A stretch of DNA of 64,000 bases from an uncultured Bacteroidia bacterium (lineage in GTDB: Bacteria; Bacteroidota; Bacteroidia; Bacteroidales; UBA932): assembly GCA_902788175.1 (NCBI GenBank), contig CADAJF010000004.1:16623-80622 (forward strand). Reading direction: 5' to 3'. Of this stretch, positions 23,522-33,042 are shown piece by piece (the stretch's first letter is position 1; each line of letters starts with the position of its first letter). The notes under the pieces were generated by a model. The model was not told the DNA's origin, did not search any database, and worked only from the letters and a program-made list of their open reading frames with translations. A program made the position numbers and the translations under genes.

Positions 23522-25291
23522 CTACTCCGACTTCACATCCAGCTTTATCTGGAGCTCTTCCAGCTGGGAAGCGTCAATCTCCGAGGGGCTGTCTATCATG
23601 ACGTCGCGGCCCTGGTTGTTCTTGGGGAAGGCTATGTAGTCGCGGATGGTGTCCTGACCGCCCATGAGGGCACAGACGCGGTCGAAGCCGAAGGCCAGCC
23701 CACCGTGCGGCGGCGCACCAAACTGGAAGGCGTTGATGATGAAGCCAAACTTGTACTCTGCCTCCTCCGGGCCGATTCCCAGCACCTCGAACATGCGCTT
23801 CTGCATGTCTGCGTTGTGGATACGGATGCTGCCGCCGCCTAGCTCGCTGCCGTTGAGCACAAAGTCATAGGCGTTGGCGCAGACGCGCTCCAGGTCTTCT
23901 TTGGCATTGGAATAGAACCACTGCTCATGCTCCGGCTTGGGGGCGGTGAAGGGGTGGTGCATGGCGTAGAAACGCTGGGTTTCTTCGTCCCACTCCAGGA
24001 GCGGGAAGTCCACAATCCAGAGCGGGGCAAACTCCTGGGGATTGCGAAGACCCAGGCGGCTGCCCATTTCCAGGCGCAGCACGCCCAGCATCGTCTGGGT
24101 CTTGCGCCGGGCTCCGCACAGGACCAGGATGAGGTCGCCGGGCTGCGCCCCGGCGGCGTCGGCGATGGCGCGAAGGTCATCGGCCCCGTAGAATTTGTCG
24201 ATGGAGCTTTTGAAGCTGCCGTCGGCGTTGACGCGGATGTAAATCAGGCCTTTGGCACCCACCTGGGGGCGTTTGACCCATTCGGTGAGCTCGTCCACTT
24301 GCTTGCGGGTATATTCCGCCGCGCCGGGGACACAGATGGCGCCTACGTAGGCTGCATCGTCCAGGACAGCGAAGCCGCGGCCCTTCACCAGCGGGGTAAT
24401 CTCATGGATGGTCATGCCAAAACGCACGTCCGGTTTGTCGGAGCCGTACTGGTCCATGGCATCGTACCAGCTCATGCGCGGGAGAGGATTGGGGATATCC
24501 ACGCCCAGCACGTTCTTGAAAAGCTGGCGCATCATGCCCTCGAAGGTGCCCAGGACGTCTTCCTGCTCTACAAAGGACATCTCGCAGTCTATCTGGGTGA
24601 ATTCCGGCTGACGATCTGCGCGGAGGTCTTCGTCGCGGAAGCAGCGCACAATCTGGAAGTAACGGTCATAGCCGGCAACCATGAGCAGCTGCTTGAAGGT
24701 CTGGGGGCTTTGCGGCAGGGCGTAGAACTGGCCGGGATTCATGCGGGAAGGGACCACAAAGTCGCGGGCGCCTTCCGGGGTGCTCTTGATAAGGTAGGGG
24801 GTTTCGATTTCCATGAAACCCTTGGCGTCCAGGTAGTTGCGTACCTCATGGGCCACTTTGTGCCGAAGGTTGAGGGCGCGCTGCAGCGGCGGCCGCCGAA
24901 GGTCCAGGTAGCGGTACTTCATGCGAAGGTCTTCGCCGCCGTCGCTCTCTTCCTCGATGGTGAAGGGCGGGACCGCGCTCTTATTCAGTACGGTAATGTC
25001 CGTAAGCCTTATCTCGATGTCTCCGGTGGGCATTTTGGCGTTTTTAGCGCTGCGCTCCACTACTTCGCCGCTGGCCTGGATCACATATTCGCGGCCCAGG
25101 GAGGTGGCGGTGTCCACCAGGGCGGCGGGGGCATCGGCCTCCACTACCAGTTGGGTGATGCCGTAACGGTCCCTGAGGTCGATAAACGTCATGCCGCCCA
25201 GCTTGCGGGCTTTCTGCACCCATCCTGCCAGCGTCACCTGCCGGCCCTTGTCTTCGATGCGGAGTTCTCCGCAGGTATGCGTTCTGTACAT
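23522..25291 (-). CDS. aspS: Aspartate--tRNA ligase
   Basis: A 589-residue class II aminoacyl-tRNA synthetase that charges tRNA-Asp. It has the N-terminal OB-fold ([40 protein letters not shown]), class II motifs ([55 protein letters not shown]) and the bacterial insertion domain in between. Full bacterial length. It starts an operon with murB. Confidence 0.97.
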   Translation of the reverse strand: MYRTHTCGELRIEDKGRQVTLAGWVQKARKLGGMTFIDLRDRYGITQLVVEADAPAALVDTATSLGREYVIQASGEVVERSAKNAKMPTGDIEIRLTDITVLNKSAVPPFTIEEESDGGEDLRMKYRYLDLRRPPLQRALNLRHKVAHEVRNYLDAKGFMEIETPYLIKSTPEGARDFVVPSRMNPGQFYALPQSPQTFKQLLMVAGYDRYFQIVRCFRDEDLRADRQPEFTQIDCEMSFVEQEDVLGTFEGMMRQLFKNVLGVDIPNPLPRMSWYDAMDQYGSDKPDVRFGMTIHEITPLVKGRGFAVLDDAAYVGAICVPGAAEYTRKQVDELTEWVKRPQVGAKGLIYIRVNADGSFKSSIDKFYGADDLRAIADAAGAQPGDLILVLCGARRKTQTMLGVLRLEMGSRLGLRNPQEFAPLWIVDFPLLEWDEETQRFYAMHHPFTAPKPEHEQWFYSNAKEDLERVCANAYDFVLNGSELGGGSIRIHNADMQKRMFEVLGIGPEEAEYKFGFIINAFQFGAPPHGGLAFGFDRVCALMGGQDTIRDYIAFPKNNQGRDVMIDSPSEIDASQLEELQIKLDVKSE

Positions 25292-25343
25292 AGTTTTTGC
25301 AATTCTTGCCGATTAACCTACAAAAATAGTAAAAAATTATCAG

Positions 25344-25351
25344 TATCTTTG
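25344..25351 (+). promoter_or_regulatory. -7 box of the M28 peptidase gene
   Basis: TATCTTTG, 22 bp before the ATG at 25374, in an A/T-rich gap between divergent genes. Confidence 0.6.
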
Positions 25352-25373
25352 ACAAACTAATACAACTCCTATT

Positions 25374-26834
25374 ATGAAAAAGACCTTCTTCTCCCTTGTG
25401 GCCGTTTTGATGGCAGTTAGCCTGCAGGCACAGGACAAAGTGACCAAGGCCGTACTGGAAATGGGCCGCAGCGACAACCAGGTCATGCAGCACGCAGAGT
25501 ATATGGCCCGCAACATAGGCGGCCGGCTGGTGGGCACCCACATGCTCAATCACGCAGAGGACTGGGTTATCCAGCAGTTCCGCTCCTGGGGCCTGGATGT
25601 CCAGGTGCAGGAGGCCGTGGTGATTGGCGTAGGCTTCGACCGGGGTCCCTGGAGCGGCCGCATGCTCTCCGAGGACGGCATGCAGCTGCACTTCGGCACG
25701 CCCGCTTACACCGCCGGAACCTGCGGAAGGCAGAAGGGACGAGTGCTGTTGGAGCCCAAAGACCAGAACGGCTTCAATAGGATCAAAGGTGCCTTGAAGG
25801 GCGCCTGGGTGCTGCTGGAGACAGGCCCCGACACTGGCCTGGCCCTGGACGCCAGCCCCAAGGCCGATTCCCTGCGCGCCGTCGCCCTTGCGGAAGGGAA
25901 GAAGGTAGATGTGCCTTATTATCGGCAGATGGTGGAAGCGGGCGTAGCGGGTTTCATCCGTCCCGCGAAAAGGCCCATGCAGGTGCTTTACAACCGCGCC
26001 ATGTGCTTTAAGCTGACCATGGAAACCCTTCCCACGGCCTGCGACATTCTCCTGGACGAGCACCAGTTTGCCATCATCAAGCGCAAGGCGGAGAACAGGG
26101 AAGACTTCCAGCTGGAATTTGACATCCGCAACCACTTCTTCCCGGGCCCCATGAAATACCATAATATCCTGGCCACCATCAAGGGCACCAAGTACCCGGA
26201 CGAGTACGTGATGATGGGCAGCCACCTGGATTCCTATGATATTGCCACCGGCGCCGTGGATGACGGGCAGGGCGTGTGCGTAACCATGGAAGCTGCGCGC
26301 CTTCTTGCAGCGGCGGGTGCCAAGCCCAAGCGCTCCATCATGTTCTGCATTTGGACGGCGGAGGAATACGGCCTGCTAGGTTCCCTGCATTTTGTGAAAA
26401 ACAAAACCGTTCCGTGGAACAAGATTTCCAACTACTTCAACCGCGACGGAGGTCCCCTGGCAGCCACTTCCATCACTGTTTCCCCGGCTATGTACGAGGA
26501 TTTCAAGACGGTGTGCGAGCCCCTGTTTGACTACAATCCGGAGTTCCCCTTCACCGTACACAAGTGGGATGAGCCCCGTCCCCGCCCGGACCGTCCCCGC
26601 GGATCGGACCAGTCCTCCTTTGCCGTGCAGGGCATTCCGGCCATCTCTTTCCGCGAAAGCGATGTGTACGGTCACAATTTCCGCTACCGGGACATTTGGC
26701 ATACGGAAGACGACTTGTTTAACAAGCTTATTCCCGCTTACCTGGAGCATTCCGCTGTTGTTCAGGCGGTTACGGCTTATGGCCTGGCCAATCTGAACCA
26801 CCTGCTCTCCCGCGAGGGCCTTTACAAGGAATAG
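25374..26834 (+). CDS. Secreted M28 family metallopeptidase
   Basis: A 486-residue protein with a signal peptide (MKKTFFSLVAVLMAVSLQAQ). The zinc-peptidase domain is in the second half. It has VMMGSHLDSYDIATGAVDDG (His and Asp zinc ligands), CIWTAEEYGLLGS (catalytic Glu then zinc Glu), a later Asp in FNRDGGPLA, and SFRESDVYGHNFRYRDIWHT (final His). The first half contains a region like the lid or PA domain of such aminopeptidases. It probably removes N-terminal residues or dipeptides from peptides in the periplasm or outside the cell. Starts 3 bp before rsmA in one transcript. Confidence 0.92.
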   Translation: MKKTFFSLVAVLMAVSLQAQDKVTKAVLEMGRSDNQVMQHAEYMARNIGGRLVGTHMLNHAEDWVIQQFRSWGLDVQVQEAVVIGVGFDRGPWSGRMLSEDGMQLHFGTPAYTAGTCGRQKGRVLLEPKDQNGFNRIKGALKGAWVLLETGPDTGLALDASPKADSLRAVALAEGKKVDVPYYRQMVEAGVAGFIRPAKRPMQVLYNRAMCFKLTMETLPTACDILLDEHQFAIIKRKAENREDFQLEFDIRNHFFPGPMKYHNILATIKGTKYPDEYVMMGSHLDSYDIATGAVDDGQGVCVTMEAARLLAAAGAKPKRSIMFCIWTAEEYGLLGSLHFVKNKTVPWNKISNYFNRDGGPLAATSITVSPAMYEDFKTVCEPLFDYNPEFPFTVHKWDEPRPRPDRPRGSDQSSFAVQGIPAISFRESDVYGHNFRYRDIWHTEDDLFNKLIPAYLEHSAVVQAVTAYGLANLNHLLSREGLYKE

Positions 26835-26837
26835 AGG

Positions 26838-27644
26838 ATGGCCGAAGTTCGCGCAAAGAAGGCCCTGGGGCAGCACTTTCTCACGGACCAGAAGATAGCC
26901 CGGGCCATTGTGGAAGCCCTCAGGCCCGGGGCTGCCCCCTTCCCTGTTTTGGAAGTGGGGCCCGGCATGGGGGTGCTCACCCAGTACCTGCTGGAGCGGG
27001 AGGACCTGGACCTTCGCCTGGTAGAAATTGACTCGGAGAGCGTGGCGTACCTGCTCACGCACTTTCAGGGCATGCAGGGCCGCCTGATGGAGGCGGACTT
27101 CCTGACGTTGCCGCTGGAGAGGATTTTCCCGGAGCAGTTTGCTGTGATCGGCAATTTCCCTTACAATATTTCCTCGCAGATTTTCTTCAAAGTACTTGAT
27201 TATAAGGAGCGTATCCCGGAAGTGGTGGGGATGGTCCAGAAGGAGGTGGCCCAGCGGCTGGCCTGCCCCCCGGGCTCCAAAACCTACGGCATCCTGAGCG
27301 TTCTGCTGCAGGCGTGGTACGACATCGAGTACCTCTTTACCGTTGGGTCCGGCTGCTTTGCGCCGCCGCCCAAGGTGGAAAGCGCCGTGATTCGGCTCAC
27401 CCGCAACAGCCGCACTTCCCTTGGCTGCGACGAGCGCCTTTTCAAGGCGGTGGTCAAGACGGCTTTCGGCCAGCGGCGCAAGATGATGCGCAATCCCCTC
27501 AAGCCCCTTGCCCGCGCCAAGGCAGAGCGCTGCGGCTGGTCCGAGGATGAGCTGGCCGCCTTCCTGGCCCAGGACGTCTTCACCCTTCGCCCGGAAAAAC
27601 TCTCCGTCGAAGACTTCATCGCCCTCACCCAACTGCTAAGCTAG
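26838..27644 (+). CDS. rsmA: 16S rRNA (adenine-1518/1519-N6)-dimethyltransferase
   Basis: A 268-residue KsgA/RsmA enzyme that dimethylates two adenines of the 16S 3' hairpin in late 30S assembly. Motifs: KKALGQHFLTDQKIARAIVE, VLEVGPGMGVLTQYLL (SAM motif I), VIGNFPYNISSQIFFKVLD (catalytic NxPY) and GCFAPPPKVESAVIRL. A GAGG site lies immediately before the ATG. Full length. Confidence 0.96.
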   Translation: MAEVRAKKALGQHFLTDQKIARAIVEALRPGAAPFPVLEVGPGMGVLTQYLLEREDLDLRLVEIDSESVAYLLTHFQGMQGRLMEADFLTLPLERIFPEQFAVIGNFPYNISSQIFFKVLDYKERIPEVVGMVQKEVAQRLACPPGSKTYGILSVLLQAWYDIEYLFTVGSGCFAPPPKVESAVIRLTRNSRTSLGCDERLFKAVVKTAFGQRRKMMRNPLKPLARAKAERCGWSEDELAAFLAQDVFTLRPEKLSVEDFIALTQLLS

Positions 27645-27671
27645 CGCTATGGTGGCGCCGAGCTTCATGAA

Positions 27672-27770
27672 GGCCAACCACCTGATTCTGAGTCGTTTAT
27701 GAAAATCAATCGTTGCATTTTGCAACGATTGATTTCTGGAAGCGACTGTGGTTCAGGCGGTTAAGCTATC
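27672..27770. repeat. Palindromic intergenic element, copy 4
   Basis: Core at 27703-27735 is a perfect palindrome with the centre base changed (CGTTGCATTTTGCAACG). Outer flanks CCAACCACCTGATTC and GTTCAGGCGGTTAAGC pair with each other. A 51-bp array follows after a few bases. Confidence 0.8.
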
Positions 27771-27783
27771 GGGGTAGACTGGG

Positions 27784-27941
27784 GCAAAAGGTGTTTTGGG
27801 CGCTCGGTGCACAAAATCGGGCAAATTTGTGTACGGGGAGACGTTTTTCGCTTGACGGTGCGCAAAAACGGGCAAATTTGTACACGGGGGGCTGTTTTTC
27901 GCCGAGTGGTGCGCAAAAACGGGCAATTTTGAGCACGGGGG
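27784..27941. repeat. 51-bp tandem repeat array 2 (3 copies)
   Basis: Unit starts GTGCRC at 27807, 27858 and 27909. This subtype has GGGCAAATTTGTRYACGG in the palindromic half and GACGTTTTTCGCYTGACG-like spacers. It lies between the convergent rsmA and MBOAT genes. Confidence 0.8.
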
Positions 27942-27953
27942 GGCGGGGGCGGG

Positions 27954-29933
27954 TTAGAATTGGAAGTAGATGAAGGATTGGAGGTCCGCGGTGATGAATT
28001 GGTAGATGAAGACGATGGTGAGAACCACCACCAGGGCCATCACGGGAAGGGGCAGGCGGGAGAATACCAGCCGATAACGCCGTTTGAAGCGCTCCGGGAG
28101 CCAGTGGATGAGCATGCCCGCCAGGAAGATAAGGAGCACGGCGCGGTGCTGCCAGGCCATGGCCGGGAGCAGCCGCATCTCCCAGGGACCGCCAATCTGG
28201 TTCACCATGTTCTTGGCGGTATTCCAGGCCTGCTCGTTGGCAAGGGCGGGGTCCAGGTTGGAGCCGCTGCGGAAAAACAGGCGGGTGAAGGTGATGAAGA
28301 CGAAGGTCTGGAAGATGTCCCAGATTGTCCCCAATCTGGGACATCTGGATTTGAGGGGGCCCTGCCCCCTATTATCCCCCGCGGCCTCCGGCCGGGCAGG
28401 ACGGGAGGCGTCGGACTGGGCATGACCGGAGGAGTCAAGCCGGACAGGACCGGAGGAGTCGAGCTGGGCAGGACGGGGCGGGCCAAACAGCGCCTTTACG
28501 GCGGTGCCCGTAAAAAGGATGAGGGTCCAGACGAAGAACATGTTCCAGACGGGGTAGCGGAGGGTGAGGGAAAGTGCCCCGCACAGCGCTGTTACCAGGC
28601 TGATAATAAGGAGTTTCACCCATGTCTTACGCTTGGTCCATACCTTGTAAATGACCATGCCCAGGCCGTTGAGGCCGCCCCAGATCATGAAGTTCCAGCT
28701 GGCGCCGTGCCACAGGCCGCCCAGCAGCATGGTGTTCATGGAATTGATGTTGGTGGTGATGGTTTTGCGGTCCGCCGGCCTTAACCAGGCCCAAAGACCT
28801 ATCCCCGCCGCCAGCACAAAAACGCCGAATGCCACCCACCAGGAGCCGCTGAGGAAACTGCCGAAAACCGCCACCGCCAGGATGATGACGAAGGTGGCCG
28901 GTGTAGCGCTGCGGTTGCCGCCCAGCGGGATGTAGAGGTAGTCGCGGAGCCATCGGCTCAAAGTCATGTGCCAGCGGCGCCAGAACTGCTGGGTATTCTC
29001 TGCTTTGTACGGCGAGTTGAAGTTCTTGGGCAGATAGAAGCCCATGAGCATGGCAACGCCGGTGGCGATGTCCGTGTAGCCGGAGAAGTCCGCATACACC
29101 TGCAGGGAATAGCAGAAAAGGGCGCTCAGATTCTCAAAGCCACTGTACAGCAGCGGATTCTCGAAGACGCGGTCGCAGAAGTTGACGGCCAGATAATCGG
29201 CCAGAATCAGCTTTTTGAGGAGGCCGTTCAGGATCCAGAAGACGGCGATGCCGAACCATCGGCGGGAAAGGTTGTAGGGCTTATGGAGCTGCTCCACAAA
29301 CTCTACCGCGCGCACGATGGGCCCTGCCACCAGCTGGGGAAAGAAGCTCAGGTAAAAGCCGAAGTCCAGGAAATTGCGCACAGGCTCGATCTTGCCCCGC
29401 TTCACGTCCACCACGTAGCTCACCGCCTGGAAGGTGAAAAAAGAGATGCCCACCGGCAGGATGATGGCATCTACGCGGAAAAGGGAGGTGCCCGTGAGCA
29501 TGTTCAGCCACTCGCCCAGGACGTCGTGCACCTGGAGGGAGAGGCCGAAAAGGTTGTTCACAAAGTCCGTGAGGAAATACGCGTACTTGAAATAGGCCAG
29601 GATGCCCAGGTCCACTACCACGCTAAGGGCCACCAGCCCCCTTTTCCACCCCTCCTTTTTGAGCCGATGCAAACCCCTGGCAGCGTAGTAGTTATAGACA
29701 ATAACAAAGAGCAGCAGGGCCAGGAAAACGCCGCTGGTTTTGTAATAGAAAAAGAGGGAGCAGGCAAAGAGGTAGCCGTTGCGCAGCAGCGGCTTGCTGT
29801 GAAAGAGCGAAAACACCGCAAAGACCAGCGCGAAAAACGCCCAGAAGTAGAACTGGGTAAAGAGCAGCGGATGCGCCTGGTCAAAAGAGAAAAGGCCCTG
29901 CAGAAAGTCCCGTATGATATCCCAGAGCGTCAT
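27954..29933 (-). CDS. MBOAT family O-acyltransferase (AlgI/DltB-like)
   Basis: A 659-residue polytopic membrane protein. Family landmarks are ILPVGISFFTFQAVSYVVDV, FPQLVAGPIVRAVEF, YADFSGYTDIATGVAMLMG, FNSPYKAENTQQFWRRWHMT and LLGGLWHGASWNFMIWGGLN (conserved His). Such proteins move acetyl groups across the membrane to O-acetylate extracellular glycans. Two SGNH hydrolase-like genes upstream, each overlapping the next by 4 bp, fit the AlgI + AlgJ/AlgX or PatA/PatB arrangement. A loop at about residues 481-540 is expanded by a Pro/Ser/Asp-rich repeat and a 14-bp palindrome. The exact polysaccharide is unknown. Confidence 0.92.
   Translation of the reverse strand: MTLWDIIRDFLQGLFSFDQAHPLLFTQFYFWAFFALVFAVFSLFHSKPLLRNGYLFACSLFFYYKTSGVFLALLLFVIVYNYYAARGLHRLKKEGWKRGLVALSVVVDLGILAYFKYAYFLTDFVNNLFGLSLQVHDVLGEWLNMLTGTSLFRVDAIILPVGISFFTFQAVSYVVDVKRGKIEPVRNFLDFGFYLSFFPQLVAGPIVRAVEFVEQLHKPYNLSRRWFGIAVFWILNGLLKKLILADYLAVNFCDRVFENPLLYSGFENLSALFCYSLQVYADFSGYTDIATGVAMLMGFYLPKNFNSPYKAENTQQFWRRWHMTLSRWLRDYLYIPLGGNRSATPATFVIILAVAVFGSFLSGSWWVAFGVFVLAAGIGLWAWLRPADRKTITTNINSMNTMLLGGLWHGASWNFMIWGGLNGLGMVIYKVWTKRKTWVKLLIISLVTALCGALSLTLRYPVWNMFFVWTLILFTGTAVKALFGPPRPAQLDSSGPVRLDSSGHAQSDASRPARPEAAGDNRGQGPLKSRCPRLGTIWDIFQTFVFITFTRLFFRSGSNLDPALANEQAWNTAKNMVNQIGGPWEMRLLPAMAWQHRAVLLIFLAGMLIHWLPERFKRRYRLVFSRLPLPVMALVVVLTIVFIYQFITADLQSFIYFQF
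28314..28490 (-). repeat. In-frame repeat insertion in the MBOAT gene
   Basis: Perfect 14-bp inverted repeats at 28314-28327 and 28332-28345 (4-nt loop) join a GC-rich tract with repeated units of the GGACAGGACCGGAGGAGTC type. The encoded loop has two LDSSG copies and Pro/Arg/Ser-rich sequence. The frame is open throughout, so the protein seems intact. Confidence 0.65.
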
Positions 29934-31120
29934 TTTCGATAATACTCGTCCATGATGGCGTCGAAGAGCAGATCTCCTATTACTTTATAGCCGGCAGGGG
30001 TGAAATGAATCTTGTCGCCCTGGGCCAGGCCGGCTTCCTGCCAGCTGGCCATGGAGCCGTGACCGCCCATAACCTCATACCAGTCCCAGAAAACGGCGTC
30101 AAACTCCTTAGCCAGCTCCCGGGAGGCCGCCTGTACTGCCTGGGTGTGCCCGTTGACGGAGCGACGGCGCCAGCTGTCGTTGATGCCGGTAAAGAGGATG
30201 GCGCAGCGGGGGTTCACCCGACGTACTCTTTTCACCAGTTCCCGGTAGTTGGCTTTGAAGCGGCGGAGGTCGAAATCGGCCCCTTGGATGTCGTTCACGC
30301 CTATGGAGAAGATGACCAGGTCCGGCATTACGCGGCGAAGTTCCTGTTCCCAGCGCGTGCAGCGGAGCCAGGCGGCGGTGGAGGCACCGTTGATGCCGGC
30401 TTCGCTGAGCGAAAACCCGCTACCGGGCTTGTCCAGGTACAGGCCCCGGAGCGTAAAATGTCCTTTTCCGCTGAAGGCCAGCTGAACCCAGTCCGTATAG
30501 TAGGGAAGATCGAAGTGACGCAGGCCCTTGGTTCCCACTCCGCGCACGGTATCCCGGCCATTGACCAGTAGAAAGGGCTCCAGGCTGCCTTCGCCCAGGA
30601 CATCCACGCGGTTAAAAGTATATTTTTGCTGCAGCAGCTGTTTCTCCTTGGGCACCAGGTCAATGACAGCCCGCGCCGATGTATCCCTGGCCATCACAGC
30701 AATGCCGCTGAGTCCCAGTTCCTGGTCTTCTGGTTTGAGGCAATTGACGCTTTCCCAATTTCCCTGCCAGGAGCTGCTGTAGCTGACCGGCGTATTGGTT
30801 TGGGCGGCCGAAAAAGGAAAAACCAGCCCCCTGCCGCCGTCTATGCCATATCTGAGGCTCAGGAAGCGGCGCCTGAGCCGGTCGCTCAGGGTGCCGGCCT
30901 GCACATGGGAACCGCCCACATGGAGGATGCGCACATCCGTGCCGCCGGTAAGGAGCAGGGTGTCCAGTTTTCGGCAGAAAAGATCGAATTCCGGTGCCTC
31001 CCCGCCAGGTCTCTGGAGGAAACTTTTCTCTGTGCGGATAAAGGGAAAACGCGGCTGCCGACGGGCCTGTCCAGGCACCAGCAGCAGGGCTAGGAGGAGT
31101 GTCAGGACCAGCTTTTTCAT
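29930..31120 (-). CDS. Secreted SGNH/GDSL hydrolase family protein
   Basis: A 396-residue protein with a signal peptide (MKKLVLTLLLALLLVPGQA). The SGNH layout is visible: block I VRILHVGGSHVQAG, where Gly-Gly-Ser-His replaces GDS, GLSGIAVMARD, block III IFSIGVNDIQG (Asn), and block V DKIHFTPAGYKVIGD (Asp-x-x-His). This variation is common in O-acetyltransferase/esterase partners of MBOAT proteins. It overlaps both neighbours by 4 bp. Likely acts in the periplasm on the same glycan as the MBOAT protein. Confidence 0.85.
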   Translation of the reverse strand: MKKLVLTLLLALLLVPGQARRQPRFPFIRTEKSFLQRPGGEAPEFDLFCRKLDTLLLTGGTDVRILHVGGSHVQAGTLSDRLRRRFLSLRYGIDGGRGLVFPFSAAQTNTPVSYSSSWQGNWESVNCLKPEDQELGLSGIAVMARDTSARAVIDLVPKEKQLLQQKYTFNRVDVLGEGSLEPFLLVNGRDTVRGVGTKGLRHFDLPYYTDWVQLAFSGKGHFTLRGLYLDKPGSGFSLSEAGINGASTAAWLRCTRWEQELRRVMPDLVIFSIGVNDIQGADFDLRRFKANYRELVKRVRRVNPRCAILFTGINDSWRRRSVNGHTQAVQAASRELAKEFDAVFWDWYEVMGGHGSMASWQEAGLAQGDKIHFTPAGYKVIGDLLFDAIMDEYYRK

Positions 31121-32541
31121 GGACGCATGGCCTTGTTCACGCGCTCTGCGGGAAGGGTTCTCCGCAGACGGTAAAAGTCATGATAAGTGAGCAGGGAGCG
31201 GGACAGGGCCTCTCCCACGCGGCGCGCACCGGCGGGAGTGAAGTGGATGTAGTCCGGTCCTGCGTAGGCCGGGTAGTGCTTTACCCACTGGGCCATGGAG
31301 TTTTCCCCGCCCATCATGCGGAATAAGTCCCAGTAAGCCACGTTGTTACGTAGCGCGGTGGCCTTAAGCGAATCCACCATCTCCGGAAGGTGCGGCCAGG
31401 TAACTATGCGCCCGTTCACGCTCTTTCCCATATCCGACGGGCCGATGAAAAGAATCCTGGCCTTAGGCGCCGCCTGCTGGAAATAGCGGAGCTGCTTTTC
31501 GATTTGCTCCTGGTACTGCTCGATGTTTTTGGTACTGCGGACCATCGGCATCATGTTGCCGCCGAACTGCAGGATGATGAGCCGCGTGTCCGTGAGGGAC
31601 AGACAGTCCTGCATGAGCGGTTGGGAGATGCGGCTGAAAATGGTGCCGGAAGAGCCTCTGAGCGGGATATTATCTACGGCAATGCCGTTTTCCCCATCTG
31701 CGCTGACCCCGTAAATCTCTGCGTTGCCCTTGATGGTGATCACGGCTTTCTGGACCGGTTTTCCAAAATGCCAGGTAACCCAGGTGCCGTTTTCTGTCTG
31801 GCGGACCACGGGCTGCGGCTTACAGGTGTCGGAGGCGGCCTTTATCTCAAATTTCTCGCTTTCGCGGCCGTAGAGGACGGAAACGCTCTCAAAGTTTTTC
31901 ACCCGTTCCCGGGCGTTTTTGTTGCGGGTACTGCGGACAGAGATGGTTCCGCCGCCGCTTAACTGCACCACCTGCGCCATCAGGCCATAGCGGTTGTGCC
32001 CGGCGCGGCGCGTGGTGGAATCCCCGTACATGGTATATTGGACAAATCCGCCGGAGGCCGACTTATAGATACTGGCCGACGGAACATTGCCCACCACCGG
32101 GAACAAGCCAGTCCCGCTGCCGCCGAATCTGATTTGCAGCGCTTCCCGCAAATCCTGGGAGATCCGGTCCATTTCTATCTGCGAATCTCCGTAATGAACC
32201 ACCCTTACGACACCACTTTTGGCTGCTTCCATTTGACGGAAAACGTCATCAAAATAGTGGTAATCGTCATTTGGAAGGTAAATCCGGTCCGGATTCTCGT
32301 AGAAAAAGCTGCGGTAATAGCTAAGGGTATCTTCCTCCATGCGGAAGCGCGCCTCCACGGCCTGAAGGACGGAATCCACGTCCACTTTTTGCTCCCTGGC
32401 ATCCCGGAGCGCACCCCGGTAGGAGGCAAAGCGAAGGTTCAGCGGACCCAGCGGGATGCCATCGGCGGGGGTGGCCAGCCACAGCACTCCCAGCAGGGCA
32501 AACACCCCGCACAGAAATATGAGAACTTGCTTCGCTTTCAT
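31117..32541 (-). CDS. Membrane-anchored SGNH hydrolase family protein
   Basis: A 474-residue protein starting MKAKQVLIFLCGVFALLGVL, which looks like a signal anchor. The frame is open further up to 32595 but without a signal-like start. SGNH blocks: VVRVVHYGDSQIEMDRISQD (GDS Ser), LIILQFGGNMMPM (Gly, Asn) and DYIHFTPAGARRVGEAL (Asp, His), so the catalytic triad is complete. A beta-rich insert of about 150 residues lies between blocks I and III. First gene of the three-gene glycan O-acetylation operon; its second copy follows with a 4-bp overlap. Confidence 0.85.
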   Translation of the reverse strand: MKAKQVLIFLCGVFALLGVLWLATPADGIPLGPLNLRFASYRGALRDAREQKVDVDSVLQAVEARFRMEEDTLSYYRSFFYENPDRIYLPNDDYHYFDDVFRQMEAAKSGVVRVVHYGDSQIEMDRISQDLREALQIRFGGSGTGLFPVVGNVPSASIYKSASGGFVQYTMYGDSTTRRAGHNRYGLMAQVVQLSGGGTISVRSTRNKNARERVKNFESVSVLYGRESEKFEIKAASDTCKPQPVVRQTENGTWVTWHFGKPVQKAVITIKGNAEIYGVSADGENGIAVDNIPLRGSSGTIFSRISQPLMQDCLSLTDTRLIILQFGGNMMPMVRSTKNIEQYQEQIEKQLRYFQQAAPKARILFIGPSDMGKSVNGRIVTWPHLPEMVDSLKATALRNNVAYWDLFRMMGGENSMAQWVKHYPAYAGPDYIHFTPAGARRVGEALSRSLLTYHDFYRLRRTLPAERVNKAMRP

Positions 32542-32619
32542 AGCCTGCAAAGATACGGAAAAGAAACTCCGCTTGCAAGAGCCCCTGCCGGGCATTGTTA
32601 CCCGGCAGGGATGAAAGCG

Positions 32620-33042
32620 TTATAGGGAGTACCAGAAATTGAAGAAATAGAACAAGGCTGCCCGCTTCAGGTCTGCCAGGGGCTCTACGCGGCCTACGAT
32701 GGAACCGCCTTTGTAAACATCGCCCTGGTCACTGATCCCTCCAATGATGGAGCCGTTAATGCGCACATTGCCTTCGCTGTCAATGCTGCCCACCACGTGG
32801 CCGTTTTTCAGGACTTCACCGTTGTCGCGTAAGCCGCCTTCGATGTGGCCGCCCACGTAGATATTATTGTCGGCGTCAATCTTTCCCACAATGGAGCCGC
32901 CCACGTAAACAGTTCCGTCGGGCAGGATACGGCCTACGATGCTGCCACCTTTGCGAAGCGCCATCTCAACGGCCTGGCCGGAGGAAGAGGAGCCGCCCCG
33001 CCATGCCGCTTCTCGATTTCCGCGTTCATCTGTGCGCGCCAC
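32620..33042 (-). pseudogene. C-terminal half of a beta-flower protein, out of frame
   Basis: The frame contains at least six repeats of the pattern GGSIVGxxxxDGxVYVGGSIVGK (for example NGHVVGSIDSEGNVRINGSI) and ends FYFFNFWYSL. This is the typical end of Bacteroidota '5-fold beta-flower' proteins. It has no own start or ribosome site; the real N-terminus is encoded by the overlapping frame ending at 32934. A one-base change in the C4/G4 run at 32996-32999 would join them (KRHGG to GSSSSGQAVEM). Confidence 0.7.
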
